Shown here in pieces: positions 45,038-52,837 of a DNA stretch of 64,000 nt. Every line of letters starts with the position of its first letter. The first letter of the stretch is position 1. Source of the stretch: Fibrella forsythiae (GTDB lineage: Bacteria; Bacteroidota; Bacteroidia; Cytophagales; Spirosomataceae). The translations under genes and the position numbers were made by a program. The notes below the pieces were generated by a model. The model was not told the DNA's origin, made no database searches, and saw nothing but the letters and a program-made list of their open reading frames with translations. The stretch is taken from the NCBI RefSeq assembly GCF_017353175.1, contig NZ_JAFMYW010000004.1:186001-250000 (forward strand), given 5' to 3'.

Positions 45038-46876
45038 ATGAACACATATTTCCGCCTACTCTCTTATGGCAGGCCGCTAGGGCGGTTTTTAGTGCCGTTT
45101 ATGCTCACGTCGCTGCTGGCGGCGCTCTTTGCAACGCTGAACTTCACCCTGCTGATCCCCCTACTCAACGTTCTCTTCAAACAATCATCGCCCGAGCAGT
45201 TACAGGCTGTATTGAATCAGCCAGCGCCAGCGCTTTCGCTGGGTACGTCGCCCATTGATGTATTTAATTACTACTTCGCGCAGCAATTTCAACTATATGG
45301 GCAGTTAGGTGCTCTGAAATTGGTTTGTGGCACGGTAGTCGTGTCTGTATTGCTGAGTAACGTGTTCAAATACCTGTCTGTCAGGCAGCTCGAATCATTT
45401 AAAGCGCGCATGGTGGCTACGTTGCGGGAAACGGTTTTTGCCCGCGCCATTCAATTGCACCTCGGCTACTTCTCCGATCAACGCAAAGGCAATCTGATTG
45501 CGCGTATCACTACCGATGTACAGGAAGTAGAGAATTCAATTGCGAACACCCTGTCGGCCGCATCGAAGGAGGTGTTCACGCTTATTTTCTTCCTGATCAC
45601 CCTGTTTTCCATTTCGGCAAAGCTAACGCTCGTGGCCTTTCTGGTCATTCCTATTTCGGGCGGCATTATCGCTACGCTGGTGCGGCGAATGAAGCGCGAC
45701 GCTACGCAGGGTCAACAGCGGTTAAGTAGCCTGTTGAGTGTGCTCGACGAAACATTTGGTGGTATGCGGGTGGTAAAAGGCTTTAATGCCGAACCGTTTA
45801 CGCTGGGTAAGTTTCAGGCCGAAAACAATGGTTACCGTGATGCGATCCGATCATTGGCCAACCGCCGCGAAATGGCTTCACCTTTCTCCGAATTCATGGG
45901 TGTTACGGTGCTGTCGGGTATTCTGCTCTATGGGGGTTCGATGGTCTTATCAGGCCAATCAGACCTGACAGCCGGCGAATTTGTAACGTACCTGGCCCTT
46001 TTCTCTCAGGTGACACGCCCCGCCAAAGACATTTCCAATGCCGTCAGCAGTTCGCAACGGGGCCTGGTTTCAGGAAAACGCGTACTGGATTTGATCGATA
46101 CGCAGCCTGCCATTACCGACAAGCCGAACGCCATTCAACTAACCAGCTTTGAACGGGATATTACGTTCGATAATGTCTCATTTGCTTACGAGGAAGGTTC
46201 GCCTGTATTGAAAAATGTCAATTTCCGGCTTGAAAAAGGGCAAACGGTAGCTCTGGTTGGCTCGTCGGGTGGTGGTAAATCAACGCTGGCCGATCTGGTT
46301 CCCCGTTTCTACGACCCTGTTGCGGGTGCTGTCCGCATCGATGGTCATGATCTGCGTGATTGTCAGACAACCTCATTACGAAACCTGATGGGCATTGTAA
46401 CGCAGGAGAGCATCCTATTCAACGATACCGTCTTCAACAATATCGCTTTTGGTAGTGATGCCACCGAGGCAGAGGTTGAGCAGGCGGCCCGGATTGCCAA
46501 TGCGCATGAGTTCATCAGCAATATGCCCAACGGGTATCAAACAACCATTGGCGATCGGGGCAGTAAGCTATCAGGCGGACAACGTCAGCGGATTAGTATT
46601 GCCCGCGCCGTTCTGCGTAACCCACCCATCCTAATTCTCGACGAAGCCACGTCGGCACTCGATACGGAGTCGGAAAAGCTAGTGCAGGAAGCGCTCACCC
46701 GCCTGATGGCCAACCGTACTACACTCGTTATTGCACATCGCCTCAGCACTATTCAGCACGCAGACCAGATTCTGGTTGTCCATCAGGGTCAACTCGTCGA
46801 GCAGGGCAATCATCAGGAACTCCTTGCCAACGAAGGTGGCTTCTACTGGCGGTTACAGACTTTGCAGCAGGTTTAA
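45038..46876 (+). CDS. MsbA-like ABC exporter (fused membrane and ATPase domains)
   Basis: 612 residues. The membrane domain has about six helices (residues 15-330, for example PFMLTSLLAALFATLNFTLLI and VFTLIFFLITLFSISAKLTLVAFLV). The ATPase domain (about 360-610) carries Walker A GSSGGGKST, Q-loop VTQE, signature LSGGQRQRISIARA, Walker B ILILDEATSALD and H-loop IAHRLST. Half-exporters of this kind work as homodimers; MsbA relatives flip lipid A core or other lipids, but the substrate is not fixed by sequence. MlaFE nearby is also a lipid system (weak context). Confidence 0.9.
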   Translation: MNTYFRLLSYGRPLGRFLVPFMLTSLLAALFATLNFTLLIPLLNVLFKQSSPEQLQAVLNQPAPALSLGTSPIDVFNYYFAQQFQLYGQLGALKLVCGTVVVSVLLSNVFKYLSVRQLESFKARMVATLRETVFARAIQLHLGYFSDQRKGNLIARITTDVQEVENSIANTLSAASKEVFTLIFFLITLFSISAKLTLVAFLVIPISGGIIATLVRRMKRDATQGQQRLSSLLSVLDETFGGMRVVKGFNAEPFTLGKFQAENNGYRDAIRSLANRREMASPFSEFMGVTVLSGILLYGGSMVLSGQSDLTAGEFVTYLALFSQVTRPAKDISNAVSSSQRGLVSGKRVLDLIDTQPAITDKPNAIQLTSFERDITFDNVSFAYEEGSPVLKNVNFRLEKGQTVALVGSSGGGKSTLADLVPRFYDPVAGAVRIDGHDLRDCQTTSLRNLMGIVTQESILFNDTVFNNIAFGSDATEAEVEQAARIANAHEFISNMPNGYQTTIGDRGSKLSGGQRQRISIARAVLRNPPILILDEATSALDTESEKLVQEALTRLMANRTTLVIAHRLSTIQHADQILVVHQGQLVEQGNHQELLANEGGFYWRLQTLQQV

Positions 46877-46993
46877 CCTCACCCCCAGCCCCTCTCCTAC
46901 TGAGATGGGAGCCGCTTCAGAGTAGCCTGTGTCTTCTCGTAAAAATTTTGTAAAATAGCTCCCCTCTCAGCAGGAGAGGGACTGGGGGTGAGG
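46877..46993. repeat. CCTCACCCCCAG-type inverted repeat overlapping yigZ
   Basis: Imperfect arms of about 36 bp (46877-46912 and about 46957-46993) begin CCTCACCCCCAG and contain CCTCTCC. It lies between two convergent genes. The right arm supplies the last codons and the stop of the YigZ-like gene. Similar sequences are widespread as REP-like units in bacterial genomes. Confidence 0.85.
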
Positions 46994-47590
46994 TAACACT
47001 TCCACCCCTTCCATCTTCCCCAATCGTTCCAGCACGGTGTTGACCAACGACTTGCGTACTTCGATTTCCAGGATACAAGCGGTGTCGTAGCCTTGCTTTA
47101 GTACGGGTAACTGTTGCTCTTTCACAAGGCGCATCACATGGTTCATTTGCTCAAAGGGATAACGTACCTGATAAAGCTCGTTTACCGTTTTCTCGGTTGC
47201 CTTGGCGGCGTCGAGAGCGGCAATAGTCGCTGTTTTATAGGCGTTGATCAGACCCGGAACGCCTAGCAATGTACCCCCAAAATAACGGACTACCACGACC
47301 AGTACGTTCGTCAGATCACGCGAATACAGAACGTTCAGAATAGGCCGTCCGGCCGAGCCGCTGGGTTCTCCATCGTCGTTGGCCCGGTAGTTGTTTCGGT
47401 CTGTTCCGAGGCGGTACGCGTAGCAATGGTGAACGGCTTTCGGGTGCTGGGTACGTAGCATGTCCAGGTACGTTCGGCTATCGGCTTCGGTATTGATTGG
47501 GTAGGCAAACGCCAAAAATTTACTACCCCTGTCGCGGAATTCACCCATGGTCGGAGAAACCAGGGTGCGAAAGGTATCATCAACGGTCAT
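46967..47590 (-). CDS. YigZ / IMPACT-family protein
   Basis: 207 residues. The N-terminal UPF0029/IMPACT domain spans about 15-125 (RDRGSKFLAFAYPI, HCYAYRLGTDRNNYRANDDGEPSGSAGRPIL, VVVRYFGGTLLGVPGLI); the GEPSGSAGRP and YFGG blocks are diagnostic. A C-terminal DUF1949-like ferredoxin fold follows (about 140-200). The family is linked to translation control or nucleic-acid binding; the bacterial role is poorly defined. The last about eight residues (PHPQSLSC) come from a REP-like palindrome. Confidence 0.9.
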   Translation of the reverse strand: MTVDDTFRTLVSPTMGEFRDRGSKFLAFAYPINTEADSRTYLDMLRTQHPKAVHHCYAYRLGTDRNNYRANDDGEPSGSAGRPILNVLYSRDLTNVLVVVVRYFGGTLLGVPGLINAYKTATIAALDAAKATEKTVNELYQVRYPFEQMNHVMRLVKEQQLPVLKQGYDTACILEIEVRKSLVNTVLERLGKMEGVEVLPHPQSLSC

Positions 47591-47645
47591 TCCATTCGGT
47601 CTGAATTAAAAAGTCGTATGCTATACACTGACACATATTCAACTA

Positions 47646-47653
47646 CAAATGTA
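47646..47653 (-). promoter_or_regulatory. Candidate -7 box (TACATTTG) of the yigZ-like gene
   Basis: On the minus strand TACATTTG fits TAnnTTTG and lies 55 bp before the ATG at 47590, in the divergent gap. No matching -33 element was seen. Confidence 0.45.
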
Positions 47654-47758
47654 AGTATTGGATAATGAGCCGTATTGGTGACCAACAAGCAAACAGCCGT
47701 ATCGCGTTTCAAAACACGACTGCCTATTTCTCAGTTGTATACCCTACAAACCATTCTG

Positions 47759-48883
47759 ATGCAAGCTACTCTGCCGATGTCTACTCAACCGCCCGACAAC
47801 ACACCTGGTCCTATAGACCAGCTAGCGTTGCGCTACTTGCGGGGAGCTTTGGAATCGCCGCATCCAACTGATGAGCCGTTTGTGATGAACAGCCGGGAGA
47901 GTCATGTCATTGCAAAAATTCGTTGGCAGACGTTGGCTATGGCCGGTTCATTCGGCGTACTCGGCGTATTACTTCTCTACCTACCCCAATACCTCTGGCC
48001 AGCCTTTTTTGAACCCACATTACTGACGTTTCTTGACACGACTTACGAGTTACCACTAATCACGCTGCTCTACGGTGTATTGCTGGTGTACCTCGAAATT
48101 TACGCGCTTCTGTACATCAATTTAAGGGCAGTACGCTATGTTATGGCCGTTTGTCAGTTTCCCCGACAACACGACGCCCAATATGAGCGGCATCTACATG
48201 CGCTGGCCGACGCCGCTCAGGAAAAAGAAAACCAGGGCATTCTGCGCTTCGGTATAAATCCGTATCTCGGTCTGCCGCAATGGGGACTTACGGCGTTTTT
48301 CGTTGTTAACAAGCTGAAGGCTGCCTTGAGTAACGTTGTATTGAAATTTCTCCTGAAACGCATCTTTGGCCGGTTCATTATTCGTCAGGTAACGGATCTG
48401 GCTGGCATGCCGATCTATGCATTCTGGAATATTTGGGCGTCTAATCAGGTTATTCATGAAGCAAAAATTCGGGTAATGGCCCCGCTCACGATCCGTGAGT
48501 TTGTAGATAGTCTGCACGAAGAATGGAAGCATAATCAGGCTTTCTGCGAGCTGATTCCTGAAGCGTTACAATATGTGGCTATTCTGAAACGTCAATACAA
48601 TTATGCGCACCTATTGCTGACCGAAACCCTGATGGATCGCTTCGGCCTTCAGGTCATCCAGCCGACAGGTCATTTCCTCGACCGGCTTTCCGAAGCACCG
48701 CCCGAAGTACGCCGACCGCTTGAACGGCTGATCATTTTCGGCGTCCTGATCGACGGAGGTATTTCCTGGTTCGAGAAACGTCGGTTACGGCAGTTTCAGC
48801 AACGCGGCTGGCTGTCGTATTCGATTGAAGATATCGAAGAAATTGGTCGCGAGTATTACAGAGGTCGTGGTCTTTGGGTATAA
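47759..48883 (+). CDS. Unknown inner-membrane protein with a conserved-looking C-terminal domain
   Basis: 374 residues if started at ATG 47759; non-ATG starts upstream (TTG 47675, GTG 47678) would add 28 residues and ATG 47777 would remove six. Two clear membrane segments lie at about 60-86 (TLAMAGSFGVLGVLLLYLPQYLWPAFF) and 95-120 (LPLITLLYGVLLVYLEIYALLYI). The rest is soluble and helix-rich, ending in a basic segment (WFEKRRLRQFQQRGWLSYSIEDIEEIGREYYRG). I recognise no catalytic motif; it may belong to an uncharacterised family also found outside Bacteroidota. It precedes msrA by 45 bp and may be co-transcribed with it. Confidence 0.75.
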   Translation: MQATLPMSTQPPDNTPGPIDQLALRYLRGALESPHPTDEPFVMNSRESHVIAKIRWQTLAMAGSFGVLGVLLLYLPQYLWPAFFEPTLLTFLDTTYELPLITLLYGVLLVYLEIYALLYINLRAVRYVMAVCQFPRQHDAQYERHLHALADAAQEKENQGILRFGINPYLGLPQWGLTAFFVVNKLKAALSNVVLKFLLKRIFGRFIIRQVTDLAGMPIYAFWNIWASNQVIHEAKIRVMAPLTIREFVDSLHEEWKHNQAFCELIPEALQYVAILKRQYNYAHLLLTETLMDRFGLQVIQPTGHFLDRLSEAPPEVRRPLERLIIFGVLIDGGISWFEKRRLRQFQQRGWLSYSIEDIEEIGREYYRGRGLWV

Positions 48884-48928
48884 TTCATGCGTGGTATTCG
48901 GCACTTATTCACTTTCGTAACGTTTTTT

Positions 48929-49597
48929 ATGCGTCACTTTTTGGCTTTGCTATTAGTCTCCCTCCTGCTTTCCTGCGTTACCAAGAAAAGCGCTGACGAG
49001 AATAACAAGTCGGATGTTAAAGACACTTCTCCTGCCAAATTGCCCGAATTAAAACCGGGTGAGGCCGTTGCTACGTTTGCGGCGGGCTGTTTCTGGTGTA
49101 TTGAAGAGGAATTCGAACTACTAAGGGGCGTGCGTGAGGCAGTGTCCGGCTACGCAGGCGGCGAGCAGGAAAACCCAACGTATGAGCAGGTGGGCAACAA
49201 TGAAACAGGCCATGCAGAGTCGGTTCAGGTATATTACGACCCAAAAATCATTCCGTACGACACGCTCGTGAAGGCTTTCCTATATGCTCATGACCCTACC
49301 ACATTGAACCGGCAAGGGCCTGACGTGGGTACGCAGTATCGGTCGGTTGCCTTCTACCGCACACCCGAAGAAAAAGTAAGTATCGAGGCGGCCATCAAGC
49401 GATTTAATGCTACCGGTGAACATCATGATCCCGTGGTGACCCAGGTTGTGCCGTTCAAGGTGTTTTACCCTGCCGAAGTCTATCATCAGGGTTACTATCG
49501 CGCTCATCCCGACGAGGCTTACATCGTAAGCGTGTCGGAACCGAAAGTGAATAAGTTCAAGAAACGCATGGCCGACAAACTAAAGGCCGGACAGTAA
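48929..49597 (+). CDS. msrA: Exported lipoprotein peptide-methionine (S)-S-oxide reductase
   Basis: 222 residues from the ATG at 48929, giving MRHFLALLLVSLLLSC with lipobox Cys16; a start at 48887 would put 14 residues before it. A polar linker leads to the MsrA domain with GCFWC (Cys54 catalytic, Cys57), YAGG, the GHAESVQV block, YDPT-like AHDPTTLNRQGPDVGTQYRS and the YHQGYY end. It reduces methionine-S-sulfoxide in proteins (EC 1.8.4.11). Export means it repairs envelope proteins; no MsrB domain is fused to it. A terminator follows. Confidence 0.92.
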   Translation: MRHFLALLLVSLLLSCVTKKSADENNKSDVKDTSPAKLPELKPGEAVATFAAGCFWCIEEEFELLRGVREAVSGYAGGEQENPTYEQVGNNETGHAESVQVYYDPKIIPYDTLVKAFLYAHDPTTLNRQGPDVGTQYRSVAFYRTPEEKVSIEAAIKRFNATGEHHDPVVTQVVPFKVFYPAEVYHQGYYRAHPDEAYIVSVSEPKVNKFKKRMADKLKAGQ

Positions 49598-49660
49598 AAA
49601 GGATTCGACGTCAGGTACGTTGCCAGTTCCATACGCTGTTACTGCACAGCACATTAAGCC

Positions 49661-49694
49661 AACGGCCCCGGTTCTTACCAGAACCGGGGCCGTT
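49661..49694 (+). terminator. Terminator after msrA
   Basis: Perfect 15-bp stem AACGGCCCCGGTTCT (49661-49675) / AGAACCGGGGCCGTT (49680-49694) with a 4-nt loop, then AAATTTATT. Confidence 0.85.
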
Positions 49695-49737
49695 AAATTT
49701 ATTAGTGGTCAAGGGCACTTCGGGCGGGTGAATGGGC

Positions 49738-49745
49738 TATTTTTG
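49738..49745 (+). promoter_or_regulatory. Candidate -7 box (TATTTTTG) of nrdB
   Basis: TATTTTTG fits TAnnTTTG and lies after the msrA terminator, 71 bp before the nrdB start. This gives a leader of about 65 nt. No NrdR box was recognised. Confidence 0.5.
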
Positions 49746-49816
49746 TTAGCACGTAAACAATCAGGGCCGTGCCTTTTGCACAGGCGCTTTCAACTGTATA
49801 AAAACCTTACCTACGC

Positions 49817-50806
49817 ATGCTTACAGCAACTGCAACTGAACCTATTCTAGAAGAAGATAAAAGCCGGTTTGTGCTTTTCCCCATCAAGCACAGCGATATC
49901 TGGCAGATGTATAAAAAGCATGAAGCCTCATTCTGGACCGCCGAAGAAATTGACCTGGGCCAGGATATGACAGACTGGAACAACCTGAACGATGGCGAGC
50001 GGCACTTCATCTCTCATATTCTGGCTTTCTTCGCGGCTTCAGATGGGATTGTGAATGAAAACCTTGCCGTTAATTTTTTGTCGGAGGTACAGTATGCCGA
50101 AGCAAAGTGCTTCTACGGGTTCCAGATTATGATGGAGAACATCCACTCGGAAACCTATTCGCTACTGATTGACACCTATATCAAAGACCCCGTTGAGAAA
50201 GACCGGCTGCTGAATGCCATCGATACGATTCCCTGTGTGCAGAAGAAAGCAGAATGGGCTCTCCGCTGGATCGAGAACGGTACGTTTGCTGAACGGCTCA
50301 TCGCGTTTGCGGCAGTAGAAGGTATTTTCTTCTCAGGCTCGTTCTGTTCCATCTTCTGGTTGAAAAAGCGCGGCATGATGCCTGGTCTGACCTTCTCGAA
50401 TGAACTGATCTCACGTGACGAAGGCCTCCACCGCGACTTTGCCTGCCTGCTCTATACAGATCACATCAAAAATCAGATGGATCCTGAAGCTGTCTACCAG
50501 ATCATTCGTGATGCCGTAGCCATCGAACAGGAATTCGTCACCGATGCGCTCCCTGTTTCGCTGATCGGGATGAACGCCGAACTGATGAAGCAATACATTG
50601 AATTCGTAGCTGACCATCTGCTGATGTCGCTGAATCTCAACAAAGTATACAACGCGGCGAACCCATTCGATTTCATGGATATGATCTCGTTGCAGGGCAA
50701 AACCAACTTCTTCGAAAAGCGCGTCGGCGAATACCAGAAATCGGGTGTAATGGCCTCGATGAAAGAAAACGACGGCTCTAAATTCTCGCTGGAAGAAGAC
50801 TTTTAA
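49817..50806 (+). CDS. nrdB: Ribonucleotide-diphosphate reductase beta subunit (class Ia)
   Basis: 329 residues. The beta subunit houses the di-iron tyrosyl radical that starts reduction of ribonucleotides. By comparison with the mouse R2 pattern the key residues are Asp46 (EEIDL), Glu107, His110 and Tyr114 (MENIHSETY, radical Tyr), a second Glu pair in the AVEGIFF and [14 protein letters not shown] segments, and the last His in GLHRDF. The C-terminal tail SLEEDF is the type that docks on the alpha subunit. No nrdA is adjacent, so the two subunits are coded apart or nrdA lies outside the window. Confidence 0.95.
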   Translation: MLTATATEPILEEDKSRFVLFPIKHSDIWQMYKKHEASFWTAEEIDLGQDMTDWNNLNDGERHFISHILAFFAASDGIVNENLAVNFLSEVQYAEAKCFYGFQIMMENIHSETYSLLIDTYIKDPVEKDRLLNAIDTIPCVQKKAEWALRWIENGTFAERLIAFAAVEGIFFSGSFCSIFWLKKRGMMPGLTFSNELISRDEGLHRDFACLLYTDHIKNQMDPEAVYQIIRDAVAIEQEFVTDALPVSLIGMNAELMKQYIEFVADHLLMSLNLNKVYNAANPFDFMDMISLQGKTNFFEKRVGEYQKSGVMASMKENDGSKFSLEEDF

Positions 50807-50820
50807 GGTTTCTTCCAGCG
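50787..50820 (+). terminator. Hairpin overlapping the nrdB stop
   Basis: CGCTGGAAGAA (50787-50797, inside the last codons of nrdB) pairs with TTCTTCCAGCG (50810-50820). The stem therefore includes coding sequence. It abuts the next, longer palindrome. Confidence 0.65.
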
Positions 50821-50898
50821 CGAAGAGGCCTAAGAATACGCAAAGGGCGCAAGGAAATAACTCTTTGCGCCCTTTGCGTATTCTTAGGCCTCTTCGCG
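50819..50898. repeat. Perfect 34-bp inverted repeat between nrdB and recX
   Basis: Arms 50819-50852 and 50865-50898 are exact complements (outer end CGCGAAGAGGCC, inner end AAAGGGCGCAA) with a 12-nt loop. It lies between convergent genes and should end both transcripts. This is among the longest perfect arms in the window. Confidence 0.92.
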
Positions 50899-50912
50899 AT
50901 GAATTTTAATTT

Positions 50913-51374
50913 TTACTCTTCTTCAGCGCCCAGCACCTCCCAGATTAACGCTGGCTCGTAGCCTTTACTGAGGGCATAACGAGCCAATTTTTGCTTCACA
51001 ACCAGTGGGTTATCGTCGCGTATCTGGCGGCGCTTTTTCTCCAACAAGTCGGTTAGTTTTGCGCGGTAATCATCAGGCTTGATATCGGCCAATGCCTTGT
51101 TAAGGTTGTAACCCGTAATACCCCGTTGCGACAGTTCCTGCGTAATTCTCCGCTTCCCCCACCCTTTTATCCTGAATTTTCCGCCCGCGAAAGCCGTGGC
51201 AAAACGTTCCTCGCTCAGGTAGCCTTGGGTGATGAGTTCAGCAATAATTTCCTCAGCATCATCGCCATATATGTCCCATTTGTCCAGCCGTTTGCGGACT
51301 TCCTGCTGGGTACGTTCCTGGTAGGCGCAGAATGAAGCGGCCTTCCGCAACGCATCTTTGAGGTATTCGGTCAT
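50913..51374 (-). CDS. recX: RecX-family regulatory protein
   Basis: 153 residues with three helical RecX repeats: KAASFCAYQERTQQEVRKRLDKW, DAEEIIAELITQGYLSEERFATAFAGGKFRIKGWGKRRITQELSQRGI, and a C-terminal repeat (KQKLARYALSKGYEPALIWEVL). RecX binds RecA filaments and limits strand exchange. Size and repeats match the family. recA is not in the window. Confidence 0.88.
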   Translation of the reverse strand: MTEYLKDALRKAASFCAYQERTQQEVRKRLDKWDIYGDDAEEIIAELITQGYLSEERFATAFAGGKFRIKGWGKRRITQELSQRGITGYNLNKALADIKPDDYRAKLTDLLEKKRRQIRDDNPLVVKQKLARYALSKGYEPALIWEVLGAEEE

Positions 51375-51441
51375 AGAGAAAAAACACGGTTCAGTGGGGG
51401 TGGGTTCGGATGTTTAATCGCAGATGTGTCGAACGTGTCGC

Positions 51442-51449
51442 TATTTTTG
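51442..51449 (+). promoter_or_regulatory. Candidate -7 box (TATTTTTG) of the exonuclease gene
   Basis: TATTTTTG fits TAnnTTTG, 36 bp before the ATG at 51486. It lies inside a longer open frame, which argues for the shorter start. Confidence 0.5.
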
Positions 51450-51485
51450 CGGTTGCCAAGAAACTCGGCGCAACTCCCGTGTCTT

Positions 51486-52328
51486 ATGACTCATCCGTTT
51501 TTATTGAAAAAACCACTGGCCATTTTCGATCTCGAAACAACAGGGATCAACCCTGCCAAAGATCGGATTGTGGAGGTCTGCGTAGCAAAAGCCTTACCCG
51601 GTAAAGATAAAGCACCAGGCGAAGTAGTGGTAAAAACGTATCGGATCAACCCGGGTATTCCTATTCCCATTGAAACCAGTCTGATTCACGGTATTTACGA
51701 CGACGACGTAAAAGATGCGCCCAGCTTCAAAAGCGTTGCCAAAACGCTGGCGCAGTTTCTGGATGGTTGCGACTTAGCCGGCTTCAACAGCAACCGGTTC
51801 GATATTCCCTTACTGGTTGAAGAATTTCTGCGCGCTAATGTCGACTTCGACATCAAAAATCGGCGGATGGTTGATGTTCAGCGGATTTACCATCTGATGG
51901 AGCCCCGCAACCTAACGGCCGCCTACCGCCATTTCTGCGGAAAAGAGCTGGTGGGCGCGCACGGTGCCGAAGCCGACACACTGGCTACCTTTGAGGTGCT
52001 AGGATCGATTGTAGAAAATCATGCAGGTCGGACGATTCGTGATGAGCAACGTAAGATCAACTTCACTATCGACAACGATATGGAAGTGCTCGATTCAATT
52101 GCCCGTACCAACAATGTAGATCTGGCCGGACGGATGGTCTTCAACGAGAAAGGCGAAGAGATCATCAACTTTGGCAAACACGCCGGCAAATCTGTGCTCG
52201 ACGTACTTAAAACAGAACCCTCCTTTTACGATTGGATTCAGAAAGGTGATTTCTCCCTGGACACTAAACGCCGTTTTACTGAAATACGATTACGGATGTT
52301 CACTGGTGCCTTAAACGGGAAAAAATAG
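51486..52328 (+). CDS. DnaQ-like 3'-5' exonuclease (DEDDh)
   Basis: 280 residues from the ATG at 51486. The exonuclease motifs are Exo I DLETTG (Asp15, Glu17), Exo II (NSNRFDIPLL) and Exo III HGAEADTLAT (His, Asp). A C-terminal region (GKHAGKSVLDVLKTEPSFYDWIQKGDFS) resembles the small domain found after exonuclease X-type folds. The enzyme removes 3' ends from DNA or RNA; a role in proofreading or repair is likely but not fixed. The gene precedes nuoK with 42 bp between. Confidence 0.85.
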   Translation: MTHPFLLKKPLAIFDLETTGINPAKDRIVEVCVAKALPGKDKAPGEVVVKTYRINPGIPIPIETSLIHGIYDDDVKDAPSFKSVAKTLAQFLDGCDLAGFNSNRFDIPLLVEEFLRANVDFDIKNRRMVDVQRIYHLMEPRNLTAAYRHFCGKELVGAHGAEADTLATFEVLGSIVENHAGRTIRDEQRKINFTIDNDMEVLDSIARTNNVDLAGRMVFNEKGEEIINFGKHAGKSVLDVLKTEPSFYDWIQKGDFSLDTKRRFTEIRLRMFTGALNGKK

Positions 52329-52337
52329 ATTTTCTTC

Positions 52338-52345
52338 TACCTTTG
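52338..52345 (+). promoter_or_regulatory. Candidate -7 box (TACCTTTG) of the nuoKLMN operon
   Basis: TACCTTTG fits TAnnTTTG, 10 bp after the exonuclease stop and 25 bp before the nuoK ATG at 52371. It would start the complex I membrane-arm operon without the upstream gene. Confidence 0.55.
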
Positions 52346-52370
52346 CCCGAACGTTCCATTCACAGCTTTT

Positions 52371-52718
52371 ATGCAACCAACTGACGCAGCGGCTACCATT
52401 CCGGAAGTAATCCAGCAGATTCCTCTGAATTATTACCTCATCTTCAGCACCGCTCTGTTTGTCATCGGCATCATCGGTGTGCTGACCCGGCGAAATGCCA
52501 TCGTCATGTTCATGTCGATCGAGCTGATGCTCAATGCCGTAAATACCCTCCTTATCGCCTTCTCATCGTACCGGTCTGATCCGGCGGGGCAGGTATTCGT
52601 TTTCTTTATCATGGCCGTTGCCGCCGCTGAAGTATCAGTCGGTCTCGCCATTATTGTTATGATTTATCGTAACCTCCGCACTACGGATATCGGCGTGCTG
52701 AATAAACTTAAATGGTAA
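52371..52718 (+). CDS. nuoK: NADH-quinone oxidoreductase subunit K
   Basis: 115 residues, three membrane helices (YLIFSTALFVIGIIGVLTR, IVMFMSIELMLNAVNTLLIAF, VFVFFIMAVAAAEVSVGLAIIVMIY). The conserved Glu residues in IELMLNAVN and AAAEVSVGLA, which carry protons, are present. NuoK sits in the membrane arm of respiratory complex I. It is the first gene of a nuoK-L-M-N run; nuoJ, which often precedes it, is not upstream here. Confidence 0.95.
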   Translation: MQPTDAAATIPEVIQQIPLNYYLIFSTALFVIGIIGVLTRRNAIVMFMSIELMLNAVNTLLIAFSSYRSDPAGQVFVFFIMAVAAAEVSVGLAIIVMIYRNLRTTDIGVLNKLKW

Positions 52719-52721
52719 AAA

Positions 52722-52821
52722 GAGTTTCAGGTTTCAAGTTTCAGGTTTCAAGTGCTTCGCTTATCACCTTATTTTCGATGTAGCAGCGCACTTGAAACCT
52801 GAAACTTGAAACCTGAAACTC
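52722..52821. repeat. 34-bp inverted repeat inside the nuo operon (TTTCAGG/TTTCAAG units)
   Basis: Perfect arms 52722-52755 and 52788-52821, each made of tandem TTTCAGG and TTTCAAG units. The element lies between nuoK and nuoL, within a normally compact operon, and fills most of the 119-bp gap. Confidence 0.9.
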
Positions 52822-52837
52822 GAACCTTCAGGTTCTT

